Part shown: piece by piece, positions 1 to 9,164 of the stretch
Numbering within the stretch: the stretch's first letter is position 1
Layout of the letters: the number at the start of each line of letters is the position of its first letter
Assembly (NCBI RefSeq): GCF_002354895.1
Contig: NZ_CP023439.1
Coordinates: forward strand, 1,488,001-1,552,000
Direction of reading: 5' to 3'
Source: Thauera sp. K11
GTDB lineage: Bacteria; Pseudomonadota; Gammaproteobacteria; Burkholderiales; Rhodocyclaceae
Length of the DNA stretch: 64,000 nt
The notes under the pieces: generated by a model
What the model was told of the DNA's origin: nothing
Seen by the model: only the letters and a program-made list of their open reading frames with translations
Database searches by the model: none
Made by a program: the position numbers and the translations under genes

Positions 1-53
1 TGCGCATCGAGCGCAACACCCGCTACTGGGTGACGGTCGCCCCCCGCGCTTGA
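1..53 (+). CDS. C-terminal end of a FecR-like anti-sigma regulator (partial)
   Basis: The window opens inside a gene whose last 16 codons (reading from base 3) encode RIERNTRYWVTVAPRA and a TGA stop. The ending resembles the tail of the complete FecR protein later in this window, which ends in TPWLVLIGPRG, and a TonB-dependent receptor follows, as is usual for FecI-FecR-receptor modules. The call rests on this short tail and on context only; most of the gene lies outside the window. Confidence 0.5.
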   Translation, partial: RIERNTRYWVTVAPRA

Positions 54-225
54 GCCGGCGGGCAGCGGGCGTCGGCCTTCTTGCCGGCCGATCCGGTGCC
101 GGCAAGAAAACGTCGTGGGAGTGATCACTTTTTCCGGCTCGTCCGGTGTACGGGGAAATGCGATGCCCTTGCAGGCGCATCGCCAGCCTTTTCTCCATAC
201 ACAGCACAAGAAAGGACGAATCGAC

Positions 226-2724
226 ATGAAGAGCCAGCACATGGGCCGCTTTGCGGGAATCCGCGCATCCAGGATCGCGGCGCCCCCCGCGGCCATCCGG
301 GCCGCCATCGAGGCGATGGCGATGAGCGCGGCGCTGGGCATCATCGTGGCATCGCCGGCCGTCGCCGCCGAACCGGCCGCTGCCATGGTGCAGCGTCAGT
401 ACGCGATCGGTGCGGGCGAACTGGGCGACGTGCTGGCGCAGTACGCCGCCACCGCGGGCGTGCAACTGGTATTCGATCCCGCCGCGCTGGCCGGCCGGCG
501 TAGTCCGGGCCTGCAAGGCCGCTACGGTGTCCGCGAGGGCTTCGAGCAACTGCTGCGTGGCAGCGGCTACCAACTCGTGAAGCAGGGCAACGACGCCTAT
601 TCACTGCACAAGGCGCCGGCGGCTCCGGTGCCTGCCGCCGCGGCGGAACCCCGGGTGGCGCAGTTGGCGGAAGTCCGCGTCACGGCCAGCGGCGAAGCCG
701 CCGGCGAACTGCCCAGGCCCTACGCCGGCGGCAAGGTGGCGCGTGGCGGCAGGGTGGGTATGCTCGGCAACAAGGATGTCATGGACACCCCGTTCAGCCA
801 GACCAGCTATACCGCCGAGTTCATCGCCGACCGGCAGGCGCGCACGCTGTCCGACGTGATGTCCAGCGATCCGTCGGTCGCCATCGACAATCCGAGTGCG
901 AGCGGCTGGGAGGCCACGGTGATTCGCGGTTTTTCCACCGGCGACGGAACGAGTTCGGTGTCGCTGAATGGCCTGTACGGCATCCTGCCGGCGGACGCCA
1001 CGGGCATCGGCATGGCCGAGCGCGTCGAGGTGCTCAAGGGGCCGAGCGCGCTGCTCAACGGCATGCCGACGGCCGACGCGGTCGGCGGCACCGTCAATCT
1101 CGTCAGCAAGCGCGCGCCGTACGAACCCCTCGCGCAGATCACCGTCAGCCATGCGTCGCGGTCCCAGCCGGGCGTGTCCGCCGACATCGGGCGCCGCTTC
1201 GGGGAAGACAGAGCATTCGGCGTGCGCTTCAACGGCACCTGGCGCGATGGCGGGCTGTCGGTCGACCCCACCAAGGAAAAAATGGTCTCCGGCGTGCTGG
1301 GGCTCGATTACCAGGGTGAAGGCGTGCGCCTGTCGGCCGACTTCGGGCATCAGGAACGCGATCTCTCGAGCGCGAACCGCCCCCTGTTCCTGGGAGCGGG
1401 GGTACGGATTCCGAAACTCCCGCGCAACGACGAGAGCTATCTGCCGCCCTGGACCATCTGGAACGGCGGCAGCACGTTCGGCATGGTGCAGGCGGAATGG
1501 GACATCGCCGAAGGCATCACCGCCTACGCGGCCTATGGCATGCGCAAGACCGACGGCAAGGAAGTCCTGTTCATCAACCCCGTCCTGCTCGATGCCGAGG
1601 GCGACTGGGAAGCCACGCCGTCGCGCTCCGCTTCGGCCAGCCAGACGCGGTCGGCGACGGCAGGCCTGAGGTTCGCGGCGGATACCGGCCCGGTGCGCCA
1701 TGCCATCGCGGTCAATGCCGCCCGGATCACCGAAGACGCGGACTATGCGCAGCTCTGGGGCAGCGACTTCGAATTCACCTCCAATCTCTACCACCCGGTG
1801 CATGTGCCGGAGCCTGCGCTGGTCGTCGGCGACCTGCGTCCGTCCAGCGTGGCGAAGCGCTCCAGCTTCGGCATCGCCGACACGCTGTCGATGTTCGGCG
1901 ACCGTCTGCAGATCACGGTGGGCACGCGGCGCCAGTCGGTGTCGTCGAAGAACATCAGCATTGCGACGGGCGCGGTCACGTCGAGCTACGAGAGCCATGT
2001 CTGGAGCCCGGCGGTCGGGGTGATCGTCAAGCCGCGGGACGGCGTGTCGATCTACGCCAACTACATCGAGGGGCTGCGGCCGGGCACCGTGGTGGGGGAG
2101 ACCTATGCCAATGCCGGCCAGATCTTCCCGCCCTATCGGTCCAAGCAATACGAGGCCGGGGTGAAGGTCGACTGGAGCGGCAACCTGATCACCACCGTGA
2201 GCGCTTTCCAGATCGCCCAGCCAAACACGGTGACGATCCCCGGCGTACCGCTGCCTGCGCTGGCACTCAACGGCGAGCAGCGCAACCGCGGGCTCGAGTT
2301 CAGCATGTTCGGCCAGCCCTGGAACGGCGTGCGCCTGACCGGCGGGCTGATGGTCATCGATGCCGAACTGCGCAAGACGGAGGGCGGCGCCGACGACGGG
2401 AACCAGGCGCCGGCCGTGCCCAAATGGCAGGCCACGCTGGGCGGCGAATGGGACACCGGCCTGGTGCCGGGGCTCACCCTCACGGCGCGCGTCAAGCATT
2501 CGGAAATGGCCTATATCGACACCGCCAACGCACGCAGCGTACCGTCGTGGACCCTGCTGGACGTCGGCGCCCGGTACCGGTTCACCTCGCTGTGGAACGA
2601 GCCCGCGGTCCTGCGGCTGACCATCGAGAACGCCCTGGACAAGAACTTCTGGATCTCGCGGACCTACGGCGTGTACCAGTCGACGCCGCGCACCGTCCTG
2701 CTGTCCGCCACCTTCGACTTCTGA
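226..2724 (+). CDS. TonB-dependent siderophore receptor with N-terminal STN signalling domain
   Basis: This outer-membrane receptor should import a ferric siderophore using TonB energy and signal through its STN domain to a FecR/FecI pair. The start at 226 (MKSQHMGRF) is preferred because AAAGGA lies about 10 bases upstream; an in-frame start at 115 would add a 37-residue lead without signal-peptide character. From 226 the protein has 832 residues: a long signal sequence ending near AVAAEP, an STN-type region (about residues 55-120), a plug domain beginning near MDTPFSQTSY, a beta-barrel, and the terminal aromatic residue (ATFDF) typical of barrels. It leads a row of PepSY and small membrane genes, a usual siderophore-uptake layout. 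The substrate cannot be told from sequence. Confidence 0.93.
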   Translation: MKSQHMGRFAGIRASRIAAPPAAIRAAIEAMAMSAALGIIVASPAVAAEPAAAMVQRQYAIGAGELGDVLAQYAATAGVQLVFDPAALAGRRSPGLQGRYGVREGFEQLLRGSGYQLVKQGNDAYSLHKAPAAPVPAAAAEPRVAQLAEVRVTASGEAAGELPRPYAGGKVARGGRVGMLGNKDVMDTPFSQTSYTAEFIADRQARTLSDVMSSDPSVAIDNPSASGWEATVIRGFSTGDGTSSVSLNGLYGILPADATGIGMAERVEVLKGPSALLNGMPTADAVGGTVNLVSKRAPYEPLAQITVSHASRSQPGVSADIGRRFGEDRAFGVRFNGTWRDGGLSVDPTKEKMVSGVLGLDYQGEGVRLSADFGHQERDLSSANRPLFLGAGVRIPKLPRNDESYLPPWTIWNGGSTFGMVQAEWDIAEGITAYAAYGMRKTDGKEVLFINPVLLDAEGDWEATPSRSASASQTRSATAGLRFAADTGPVRHAIAVNAARITEDADYAQLWGSDFEFTSNLYHPVHVPEPALVVGDLRPSSVAKRSSFGIADTLSMFGDRLQITVGTRRQSVSSKNISIATGAVTSSYESHVWSPAVGVIVKPRDGVSIYANYIEGLRPGTVVGETYANAGQIFPPYRSKQYEAGVKVDWSGNLITTVSAFQIAQPNTVTIPGVPLPALALNGEQRNRGLEFSMFGQPWNGVRLTGGLMVIDAELRKTEGGADDGNQAPAVPKWQATLGGEWDTGLVPGLTLTARVKHSEMAYIDTANARSVPSWTLLDVGARYRFTSLWNEPAVLRLTIENALDKNFWISRTYGVYQSTPRTVLLSATFDF

Positions 2725-2815
2725 GGCGGCCCATGAGATCCGACGACGTGCGCGCTCCGATGCGCGAGCGGGGCCGCGTTCACGCGCCCTGCGGCGGTCC
2801 CAGCAGGGAGGCGGC

Positions 2816-4417
2816 ATGAACGGCACCTTCCGCCAGAGCATGTCCTGGCTGCACACATGGTCCGGACTGGTGGCCGGGTGGCTGCTGTTCTTCGTGTTCG
2901 TGACCGGGTCGGCCACCTACTTCAAGGACGACATCACCCGCTGGATGAAGCCGGAGATGCCGCTGCCGGTCCATGCGCAGCATCCGCCGGCCACGATGAT
3001 GGCGGAACTGGCGCTGGACTACCTGGGGCGGCAGCCGGAGGCTGCCCACACCTGGGAAATCCTGCTGCCGGCGGACGGGCGGCGCGTGGGCTGCGGCCCC
3101 GGATGCGGCCGGCCGCTGCGGGACTATCCGTCCGAACTGACCGTGTCGTGGGCCGGCAACACCGAGCGGCTGGACAGCACGACCGGCCGGCCGCTGCCGC
3201 CGCTGCCGGCCACGCGTGACACCGAGGGGGGCGATCTCCTCGACGAAATGCACTACAGCCTGCACTACATGAGCGAGGAAACCGGCAGGATCATCGTCGC
3301 CATCGGCACGATGGTGGCCTTCCTGGCCATCCTGACGGGCATCGTCGTCCACAAGAAGATCTTCAAGGACTTCTTCACCTTCCGCCCGGGCAAGGGGCAG
3401 CGCTCGTGGCTGGACGCGCACAACGTGTTCGGGGTGATGGCGCTGCCGTTCTTCCTGATGATCACCTACAGCGGCATGGTGGAAATCGGCTACATGCCCG
3501 CGCCGCTGCTGCAGGCGCCCGCCATCGTGCGGGCACCGGCCGGCGAGCATGCGCCCGTGCTGCGCCCGGCCATCCCCATGGCGGCCGTCATCGCCCGCTC
3601 GGAGGCGGTGCTGGGGGTCGGGGAGATCGGCGAGATCGAACTCAGCCATCCGCAAGGCCAGGAACCGCGCATCACCGTGTCCAGGCGCTGGGGCACCGAA
3701 TACCCCTTCGCCGGCAGGGAGGGCAGTTTCCTGAGCTTCAGCGCGGTGACCGGCGAGCCGCTGGACGTCGAATACACCTTCGGCCAGCCCCTGCCGCACA
3801 AGGCGCTGTGGTGGCTGGTCGGCGCGCACTTCGCCTGGTTCGCGGGCGCGGGCTTGCGCTGGCTGTTCTTCTGCTGCGGCCTGCTGGGCTGCGCAATGAT
3901 CGCCACCGGGCAGGTGCTGTGGACGGTGAAGCGCCGCGAACGGCACGAGCGGCACGGCGGGAACCCCATCGGCCTGCGCCTCGTGGAGCGGATGAACGTG
4001 GGCGTGCTCGTCGGCCTGCCGGTCGGCGTGGCGGCTTATTTCTGGGCCAACCGCCTGTTGCCGCCGGGGCTGGATGGCCGCGCCGGCTGGGAAGCGCACT
4101 GCCTGTTCCTGACCTGGGGCTGGGTTCTGCTCTACGCCGCGCTGCGCCCCGTCCGCCGGGCCTGGGTCGAGACCGCGGGGCTCGCGGCCGCGGCCTTCGG
4201 CGCCGTCCCGCTGCTGAACCTCGTCACCACCGACAGGCACCTGGGCGTGACCATCGCACATGGCGACTGGGCCCTGGCGGGCGTGGACCTGTCCATGATG
4301 GCACTGGCGGCGTTGTTCGGCGCCATTGCCTGGAAGCTGCGGCGCCGATGGGCCGCCGGCGGCGAGCCCGGGGAAGCCGCGCCGGGCCGGCGCGACGCCG
4401 TCGCGGAGGTGGGCTGA
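2816..4417 (+). CDS. PepSY-associated transmembrane helix protein (iron-uptake module)
   Basis: An inner-membrane protein of 533 residues in the PepSY-TM family, found beside TonB-dependent siderophore receptors and proposed to help release or reduce iron in the periplasm. The first helix (about residues 12-34) follows the conserved start MSWLHTWSGLVAGW. A periplasmic region comes next, then helices near 159-179 and 204-222 flanking the conserved WLDAHNVFGVMALPFF stretch, then another near 345-365 and several at the C-terminus. The start has a good ribosome site (GGGAGGC). The stop overlaps the next start (ATGA), so translation is probably coupled. A second PepSY gene occurs at 16.2 kb in the second iron module. 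Confidence 0.88.
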   Translation: MNGTFRQSMSWLHTWSGLVAGWLLFFVFVTGSATYFKDDITRWMKPEMPLPVHAQHPPATMMAELALDYLGRQPEAAHTWEILLPADGRRVGCGPGCGRPLRDYPSELTVSWAGNTERLDSTTGRPLPPLPATRDTEGGDLLDEMHYSLHYMSEETGRIIVAIGTMVAFLAILTGIVVHKKIFKDFFTFRPGKGQRSWLDAHNVFGVMALPFFLMITYSGMVEIGYMPAPLLQAPAIVRAPAGEHAPVLRPAIPMAAVIARSEAVLGVGEIGEIELSHPQGQEPRITVSRRWGTEYPFAGREGSFLSFSAVTGEPLDVEYTFGQPLPHKALWWLVGAHFAWFAGAGLRWLFFCCGLLGCAMIATGQVLWTVKRRERHERHGGNPIGLRLVERMNVGVLVGLPVGVAAYFWANRLLPPGLDGRAGWEAHCLFLTWGWVLLYAALRPVRRAWVETAGLAAAAFGAVPLLNLVTTDRHLGVTIAHGDWALAGVDLSMMALAALFGAIAWKLRRRWAAGGEPGEAAPGRRDAVAEVG

Positions 4418-4749
4418 TGAGTTCGCATACCCCCTCCCTGCGCCGTACGGATTCCGTTTCCTACCGGCTGAGCGTGGCTTCGAGGGTGCTGGCCGCGGTG
4501 ATCGGCGGCTATGCGCTGGCGGCGGCCATCGAACTGCTGCTCGTCCTGACCCTGCCGTTCCCGCAGGAGCCGCCCTTTCCGCAGGCAGCGCAAGCGGCAC
4601 GCCTGCTGATCCATGCCATCCACGCCGCCATCCTGCTGTGGGTCTTCCATACCCGCAGCGCGACGCGGGCCTGGGCATGGCTCACCGGCTGGACGCTGGT
4701 CGTCTATGCCGCGTGCTGGATGCTGATCCGGCAAGGAGGTGCGGCATGA
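4417..4749 (+). CDS. Small membrane protein of siderophore-uptake modules
   Basis: A 110-residue protein with three or four hydrophobic segments, starting inside the stop codon of the PepSY gene. The stretch VLAAVIGGYALAAA is characteristic of the short iron-uptake membrane proteins annotated as DUF3649 or 'iron transporter' in other proteobacteria, but the exact family name is uncertain. Its position between PepSY and the next membrane gene, with overlaps on both sides, places it in one uptake operon. Function is unknown beyond this association. Confidence 0.75.
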   Translation: MSSHTPSLRRTDSVSYRLSVASRVLAAVIGGYALAAAIELLLVLTLPFPQEPPFPQAAQAARLLIHAIHAAILLWVFHTRSATRAWAWLTGWTLVVYAACWMLIRQGGAA

Positions 4750-5588
4750 TGCCCCTGCAACCGTTCTGGTGGGATCTGGCCGTCTTCCTGCTCTGTTTCG
4801 CCGGTTTTGCCCTGCTGGCCCTGGCCAGCGAGCGGGAGGGCAAGGCGCTGCTGCGCCGCGCGCCGTCGGCCGCGCAGAGATTGGCCTTCCGCCTGATGGG
4901 CTGGCCGCTGCTGGCAGCCGCTCTGGCGGTGTGCGTGCTCGGCTGGCGCGGCAACTTCGGCGCGGTGGTGTGGTTCGGCTGGCTGACGGTGGCGGCGCTG
5001 GCCGTCGTATTCGGCATCGCGTACCGGCCGTGGCGGCCGGCCCCGCGCGAGCCTGCGTCCCGCCTGGAGAGGGGGCGGGACGCAGAGCGGACGCCCGCCG
5101 CCACGCCCTGCTGGCAACGCTGCCGGCGGGGCGTGGCGGCGGCCGGGCTGCTCGTGATCCCGGCCGGCTTCGGCTGGGCCCTGTACCAGGCGCCGGTGCA
5201 TCCGCTGCTGCGCGCCGATGCGGTGCAGGGCCGGATCGGGCCGTGGGCCTTCACACTGGTGGAGGAAGAGCAGGCAGCACCCGAGGACACGCCCGCCGGC
5301 GTGCCCGTCAAGCATCTGATGCTGCGCTTCTGCGATGCCTGCGAGGGCGGCATCCGGGCAGCCTACGTCCAGTTGCGCGAGCCGCGTTCGAGCCGCTCGA
5401 AGGGGGTTCGCTTCATGGGCGAGCGCCGGCAGCGCGAAGCGGTGCTCGCCATTCCGACGGCCGTCACGCCGAAAGACCAACTCTGGTTGACCGTCGTCGG
5501 CAAGGACGGGCGGACCCACCGGGCGGCGCTGGAGGTATCCCGCGTTTCGCCCGCCACCGCCCGGTTCATTCAGGAGCGCACCAGATGA
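4746..5588 (+). CDS. DUF3325-like membrane protein with an added C-terminal soluble domain
   Basis: A 280-residue protein. Roughly the first 100 residues hold three hydrophobic segments and the phrase VVWFGWLTVAALAVVFGIAY, as in DUF3325 proteins of siderophore loci. After a charged linker comes another hydrophobic segment (AAAGLLVIPAGFGWALY) and a soluble domain of about 120 residues with two cysteines (FCDACEGG), probably periplasmic. DUF3325 proteins are normally about 100 residues, so the tail is an extension or a fusion. The start overlaps the preceding stop; ATG at 4746 or 4749 are both possible, and AAGGAGG lies just upstream. Confidence 0.72.
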   Translation: MMPLQPFWWDLAVFLLCFAGFALLALASEREGKALLRRAPSAAQRLAFRLMGWPLLAAALAVCVLGWRGNFGAVVWFGWLTVAALAVVFGIAYRPWRPAPREPASRLERGRDAERTPAATPCWQRCRRGVAAAGLLVIPAGFGWALYQAPVHPLLRADAVQGRIGPWAFTLVEEEQAAPEDTPAGVPVKHLMLRFCDACEGGIRAAYVQLREPRSSRSKGVRFMGERRQREAVLAIPTAVTPKDQLWLTVVGKDGRTHRAALEVSRVSPATARFIQERTR

Positions 5589-5977
5589 AACACATGAACA
5601 GTCTCTGGACGGATGCCGGTGTCCGGGCGGTGCTGGCGGGCATGGTGGTCTTCGCGGGCGCGGGGGAGGCGCTGTCGCATGCGCCCGATCATTCGAACGT
5701 CCCGCTGTTGCGGTGCTGGAACGATGGCGATGCCGTGGTGTGCGAAAGCAGGTGGTCGATGGGTTCCGCGTTGCCGAATGCGTCGCTGGACGTCCTCGGC
5801 CGCGGTGGCGAAGTGTTGTCGTCCGTGCGGACGGATGCCAGCGGCCGGGCGCGCTTCGCACGGCCGGAAGGCGAGTTCGGCGTGCTGATGTACGGAGTGG
5901 GCATCGACGGTCAGACGGTGGACGTCGACCGCCGCGACATCGACGCCACGCCGCCGCCCGCGCGGCCAGGCTCCTGA
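5585..5977 (+). CDS. Small secreted protein, unknown function
   Basis: A 130-residue protein starting inside the stop of the previous gene. It has a signal-peptide-like N-terminus (VRAVLAGMVVFAGAGEALSH) followed by a compact, mostly beta-like exported domain with two cysteines (LLRCWNDGDAVVCES). The repeated pattern of glycine turns resembles carboxypeptidase-regulatory-like beta-sandwich domains, but I cannot name a family. By position it is the last gene of the first uptake operon, just before the exporter genes. A periplasmic accessory role in iron handling is only an inference from context. Confidence 0.65.
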   Translation: MKHMNSLWTDAGVRAVLAGMVVFAGAGEALSHAPDHSNVPLLRCWNDGDAVVCESRWSMGSALPNASLDVLGRGGEVLSSVRTDASGRARFARPEGEFGVLMYGVGIDGQTVDVDRRDIDATPPPARPGS

Positions 5978-5983
5978 AACCGC

Positions 5984-7186
5984 ATGCGCCGTCCGTACAT
6001 GCCCATGCCTTCGATCCGCCCCGGGCTGTTCGCCGCCGCCGGTACGGCCTGCCTGCTGTCTTCGCTCCTGTGGTGGGGGTTCTTCCGCACCGTGGAAACC
6101 GTCGAGACCGAGCCGGTGCGCCGCGCCAGCATCGAGAACGCGGTGACGGCCCTCGGCGTGCTGCAGCCGCAGCGCTACGTGGACGTCGGTGCCCAGGTGT
6201 CGGGCCAGATCCGGCACATCGCCGTCAAGGCCGGCGATGGGGTCGCCAAGGGCGATCTGCTGCTGGAGATCGATCCGGCCGTGCAGCAGGCCACGGTACA
6301 GGCCAACCGTGCCACGCTGGCAAGCCTGCGTGCGCAACTGGCCGAGCAGGAAGCCCAGCGCGACCTGGCGCGCCAGCAGGCCGACCGCCAGCAGCAGATG
6401 GCGGCCGAAGGTGCTACGCGGCTGGAAGACGTGCAGACCGCGCAGGCCAACCTGCGCATCGCCCGGGCCCGCATCGACAGCCTGCGCGCCCAGATCGACG
6501 GCGCGAGGTCCACACTGCAGGGCAACGAGGCGCTGCTGGGCTACACACGCATCTACGCACCCATCGCCGGCACGGTGGTGACCCTGGATGCGCGCGAGGG
6601 CCAGACGCTGAACGCCACCTACCAGACGCCCAACGTCATGCGCATCGCCGACCTGTCGCGCATGACGGTCTGGGCCGAGGTGTCGGAGGCCGACGTGGGC
6701 CGCATCCGTCCCGGCATGCCGGTCTACTTCACCACGCTGGGCCTGCAGGATGCGGCCGGCCGGCCGCGCCGCTGGCCGGGCCGGCTGCGCCAGGTGCTGC
6801 CGGCGCCGCCTGCTGCGCAGGGTGCCGCGGCCCAACCGGGCACGCAGAACGCCGCGCCTGCCGGCAAGGTGGTGCTCTACACCGCGCTGTTCGACGTGGA
6901 CAACGCCGACGGCGCGCTGATGCCGCAGATGAGCGCGCAGGTGTTCTTCATCGCGGCTGCCGCGAATGACGTGCTGGTAGCACCGCTGGCAGCCTTGTCG
7001 CCGCTGGCGGGCGACGCCGAGCGCTTCACTGCCCGGGTGCTGACGGGCGATGCGCTGCAGTCGCGCGAGGTGCGCATCGGCGTGCGCGACCGGCTGTCGG
7101 GCGAAGTGCTGGACGGCCTGGACGAAGGCGAGCGGATCGTCACCGCCGTCAGGCATGAACGGGCGTCGCGGAGGCTGCGGTGGTAG
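5984..7186 (+). CDS. MacA/HlyD-type periplasmic adaptor subunit of a tripartite efflux pump
   Basis: A 400-residue membrane-fusion protein. One N-terminal helix (about residues 11-30) anchors it in the inner membrane. A lipoyl half-motif (VGAQVSGQIRHIAVKAGDGV) comes next, then a coiled-coil hairpin rich in A, Q and R (about 95-180), the second lipoyl half (IYAPIAGTVVTLDAREGQ) and beta-barrel domains. It overlaps the following MacB-type ABC gene by seven bases. With the downstream NodT-type channel it completes a MacAB-TolC-like pump. In Pseudomonas the related PvdRT-OpmQ pump secretes and recycles pyoverdine, so siderophore export or recycling fits the neighbouring receptors; this is inference. 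Confidence 0.9.
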   Translation: MRRPYMPMPSIRPGLFAAAGTACLLSSLLWWGFFRTVETVETEPVRRASIENAVTALGVLQPQRYVDVGAQVSGQIRHIAVKAGDGVAKGDLLLEIDPAVQQATVQANRATLASLRAQLAEQEAQRDLARQQADRQQQMAAEGATRLEDVQTAQANLRIARARIDSLRAQIDGARSTLQGNEALLGYTRIYAPIAGTVVTLDAREGQTLNATYQTPNVMRIADLSRMTVWAEVSEADVGRIRPGMPVYFTTLGLQDAAGRPRRWPGRLRQVLPAPPAAQGAAAQPGTQNAAPAGKVVLYTALFDVDNADGALMPQMSAQVFFIAAAANDVLVAPLAALSPLAGDAERFTARVLTGDALQSREVRIGVRDRLSGEVLDGLDEGERIVTAVRHERASRRLRW

Positions 7187-9162
7187 CTGCGCGCCCGGCC
7201 GCGGGCCAACCGCTGATCGAACTGCGCAACATCCGCAAGTCCTATGGGGGCACCGGCGGCGAACCGAGCGTGGAGATCCTGCACGGCATCGACCTCGACA
7301 TCCGGGCGGGGGAATTCGTCGCCATCGTCGGCGCCTCGGGCTCGGGCAAGTCCACGCTGATGCACATACTGGGTTGCCTGGATCGGCCTGGCAGCGGTAG
7401 CTACCGCTTTGCGGGGCAGGACATCTCGTCCCTCGGCGCAGACGAACTGGCCTGGCTGCGGCGCGAGGCATTCGGTTTCGTGTTCCAGGGCTACCACCTC
7501 ATCCGCACGCTGGACGCCTGCCACAACGTGCAGGTGCCGGCGGTGTATGCCGGCATGCCGGCTCCCGAGCGGCAAGGCCGCGCGCAGGCCCTGCTCGCCC
7601 GGCTGGGGTTGGGAGAACGGACGGGCCACAGGCCCGGCCAGCTCTCCGGCGGGCAGCAGCAGCGGGTGTCCATCGCCCGTGCGCTGATGAACGGCGGCCA
7701 TGTGATCCTGGCCGACGAACCGACCGGGGCGCTGGACAGCCACAGCGGCGCCGAAGTGATGGCGCTGCTGCGCGAACTGGCCGATGCGGGCCACACGGTG
7801 ATCCTGATCACCCACGATCCGCAGGTGGCCGCCCAGGCGCGGCGCGTGGTGCGCATCAGCGACGGAGACATCGTCGGGGATGGCGGGCAGGACCGCTCCG
7901 GGGTAAGCCCCGAGCCGGCAGCGCCCGAATGCGATGCCCGGCACTTCATGGCCGGCATGGCCCGGGGCGCGGCACATGGCGCCTCGTGGTTCGCCGACGT
8001 GAAGGAGACCCTGGGCAGCGCGTGGCGCACCCTGTGGGTCAGCCGCTTCCGCACGTTGCTGACGCTGCTGGGCATCGTCATCGGCGTGGCTTCGGTGATC
8101 GTGCTGATGGCGGTGGGTCAGGGTGCCAGCGAGCAGACGCTGGCGCAGATGGCCGCCTTCGGCAACACACACCGCATGTCCATCCGCCCGGGCACCGACA
8201 ACGCGCGCGGCCTGCGCGGGCTGCTCACCGAAGCGGACGTGCGGCTGGTGAGCGAGGTGCCCAACGTGGACATCGCCATGCCGTTCCTGACCGGCAGCGT
8301 GATGCTGCGCGCCGGCGGCACCGATCTCTACACCCTGGTCTGGTCCATGGGCCATGAAGGTCTGCGGCTGTTCAACTGGCAACTGGCGCGCGGCGTGTTC
8401 TTCAGTGAGGAGGACGAGCGCCAACTGGCGACCGTGGTGGTGCTGGGCAAGCTGGCACGCGAGCGGCTGTTCCCGGATGGCGATGCGATCGGCCGCTACG
8501 TGCTGCTTGACAACGTGCCTTTCCGCGTGATCGGCGAACTGGCGGAAACGGGCGAGGACGACGGCGACAACATCGCCGCGATCCCATTCGCCACGGCCAG
8601 CCGCCGGGTGCTGGGCACGCCGTACCCCGGGCTGATCCAGGTGAAGGTGGTCGATCCGGCCAGGATCGACCGGACGGTGGCCGATGTGACGGCGGTGCTG
8701 GAAGAAGCGCATCGGGTGCGCGACTTCAACATCGCCAACAACCCGGCCCATGCCCGCGCACAGAATGAAGCCGCCCGCCAGCAGAGCCTGTTGCTGGCGC
8801 TGATTGCCGGCATCTCGCTGGTGGTGGGCGGAATCGGGATCATGAACATCATGCTGATGGCGGTGAAGGAGCGCACGCGCGAGATCGGCATCCGCATGGC
8901 CACGGGCGCGCGCCAGCGCGACATCCGGCGCCAGTTCCTGACCGAAGCGGTGATGGTGTCGCTGGTGGGCGGCGTGGCGGGCATGGCGATCGGGCTGGTG
9001 ATCGGCGTGGGGCTGATCTATTGGGCGGTGCCCGTGGTCTTCTCGATCCGGGCCATGCTGCTTGCCTTCGGCTGCGCGGTGGCCACCGGCCTGGTGTTCG
9101 GCTTCATGCCGGCGCGCCAGGCCGCGCGGCTGGACCCGGTGGTGGCGCTGGCGGGGGAGTGA
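7180..9162 (+). CDS. MacB-type ABC transporter, fused ATPase and permease
   Basis: A 660-residue inner-membrane exporter subunit. The N-terminal ATPase has Walker A GASGSGKS (residues 51-58), the signature LSGGQQ (155-160) and Walker B ILADEPTGALD (176-186). After a linker the first transmembrane helix begins near TLWVSRFRTLLTLLGIVIG, then a large periplasmic domain, then three C-terminal helices including the conserved GGIGIMNIMLMAVKERTREI. This is the complete MacB layout. Start is GTG at 7180, overlapping the end of the MacA-type gene. It should power extrusion of a periplasmic substrate through the NodT-type channel encoded next. Confidence 0.93.
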   Translation: MVAARPAAGQPLIELRNIRKSYGGTGGEPSVEILHGIDLDIRAGEFVAIVGASGSGKSTLMHILGCLDRPGSGSYRFAGQDISSLGADELAWLRREAFGFVFQGYHLIRTLDACHNVQVPAVYAGMPAPERQGRAQALLARLGLGERTGHRPGQLSGGQQQRVSIARALMNGGHVILADEPTGALDSHSGAEVMALLRELADAGHTVILITHDPQVAAQARRVVRISDGDIVGDGGQDRSGVSPEPAAPECDARHFMAGMARGAAHGASWFADVKETLGSAWRTLWVSRFRTLLTLLGIVIGVASVIVLMAVGQGASEQTLAQMAAFGNTHRMSIRPGTDNARGLRGLLTEADVRLVSEVPNVDIAMPFLTGSVMLRAGGTDLYTLVWSMGHEGLRLFNWQLARGVFFSEEDERQLATVVVLGKLARERLFPDGDAIGRYVLLDNVPFRVIGELAETGEDDGDNIAAIPFATASRRVLGTPYPGLIQVKVVDPARIDRTVADVTAVLEEAHRVRDFNIANNPAHARAQNEAARQQSLLLALIAGISLVVGGIGIMNIMLMAVKERTREIGIRMATGARQRDIRRQFLTEAVMVSLVGGVAGMAIGLVIGVGLIYWAVPVVFSIRAMLLAFGCAVATGLVFGFMPARQAARLDPVVALAGE

Positions 9163-9164
9163 GG

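Noticed and set aside
2733..2819. 28-codon open frame between the first receptor and the PepSY gene
   Set aside because: No ribosome site of its own, no recognisable product; its last codon only happens to overlap the PepSY start.
601..2916. Long minus-strand frame opposite the first TonB receptor
   Set aside because: Low-complexity, arginine/histidine-rich translation; the receptor on the plus strand is clearly the real gene.
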